Positions 63,933 to 64,000 of a stretch of DNA of 64,000 nucleotides are shown piece by piece. The translations under genes and the position numbers were made by a program. Position 1 is the stretch's first letter, and the number at the start of each line of letters is the position of its first letter. The notes beneath the pieces were generated by a model. It was given only the letters and a program-made list of their open reading frames with translations, was not told the DNA's origin and did not search any database. The DNA comes from Paraburkholderia sp. PREW-6R (GTDB taxonomy: Bacteria > Pseudomonadota > Gammaproteobacteria > Burkholderiales > Burkholderiaceae), in assembly GCF_039621805.1 (NCBI RefSeq), contig NZ_CP155073.1:2108001-2172000 (forward strand), read 5' to 3'.

Positions 63933-64000
63933 GCTAACGCGGGGGTCCTGCGTCGCACGGAGGCTGGGAGGTCCGTGCCGCGCGGGTGAGAAATACCCTT
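63933..64000 (+). promoter_or_regulatory. TPP riboswitch (THI element), cut by the window edge
   Basis: The sequence GCTAACGCGGGGGTCCTGCG opens the P1/P2 stems and GGGTGAGAAATACCCTT is the conserved CTGAGA-type core that contacts the pyrimidine of thiamine pyrophosphate. The rest of the fold is beyond the edge. In Betaproteobacteria this switch most often precedes thiC, so thiamine synthesis genes are expected to follow. TPP binding would turn them off. Confidence 0.88.

Overview
The window is GC-rich (about 63-65% by eye) and densely packed. Its gene content points to Burkholderiales, most likely Paraburkholderia, Burkholderia or Caballeronia. The evidence is a glnA-ntrB-ntrC operon behind a sigma-54 promoter, BcpAIOB-type contact-dependent inhibition (CDI) gene order, a YgjP-like protease beside tRNA-Leu, paired DUF1328 genes, and a TPP riboswitch at the right edge. 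No plasmid or phage replication genes were seen. This is chromosome with one accessory island at its left end.

Left island (1-5709). The window opens inside the 3' end of a large cdiA gene, whose C-terminal toxin begins at a DLYN motif and is followed by an overlapping immunity gene. Next come displaced toxin/immunity cassettes. One is a start-less EndoU nuclease with a MafI-like immunity protein. One is a module still carrying the canonical ELYN junction, followed by a 44-residue single-helix membrane protein. One is the remnant of an HNH nuclease with a SUFU-type immunity gene. Two imperfect ~340-bp direct repeats, each a terminator hairpin plus a convergent symE gene, follow the EndoU and ELYN cassettes; the second symE is broken by TGA. 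The island ends in a cdiB cut off after about 115 residues and fused to a probable recombinase tail whose last codons lie inside tRNA-fMet. It reads as a toxin-swapping reservoir whose local exporter gene is dead.

Core region (5799-18921): exonuclease III, a prolyl oligopeptidase, the glnA-ntrB-ntrC nitrogen operon with its sigma-54 promoter, NtrC site and intercistronic terminator, a rhodanese, a CinA/MoaB-like protein, an EI24 membrane protein, a sterol-desaturase-like enzyme and a YVTN beta-propeller protein.

Middle (18922-45857): a trimeric autotransporter adhesin with ESPR, HrpA helicase divergent from argA, yggX, a ProP-type transporter, a phosphodiesterase, two coupled membrane proteins (one TMEM175-type), a mercuric-reductase-like flavoprotein with a repeat insertion, a GAF-PAS-GGDEF-EAL protein, a Pro/Gly-repeat SH3 protein, an LprI-like protein, a BMP-type nucleoside-binding protein with a nucleoside deaminase, a MocR regulator divergent from a YdeP-type molybdoenzyme, and tRNA-Leu(TAA).

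Right (45858-64000): a LacI regulator with a perfect GAAAACGTTTTC operator precedes a fully overlapping ABC import operon ending in a GpdQ-type phosphodiesterase. A stress/signalling cluster follows: two response regulators, a ferritin-like protein, two DUF1328 proteins, a histidine kinase and an entericidin. Then come a DUF4397 lipoprotein, FadH, an EamA exporter, Rnk, and the 5' part of a TPP riboswitch that probably controls thiC just outside the window.
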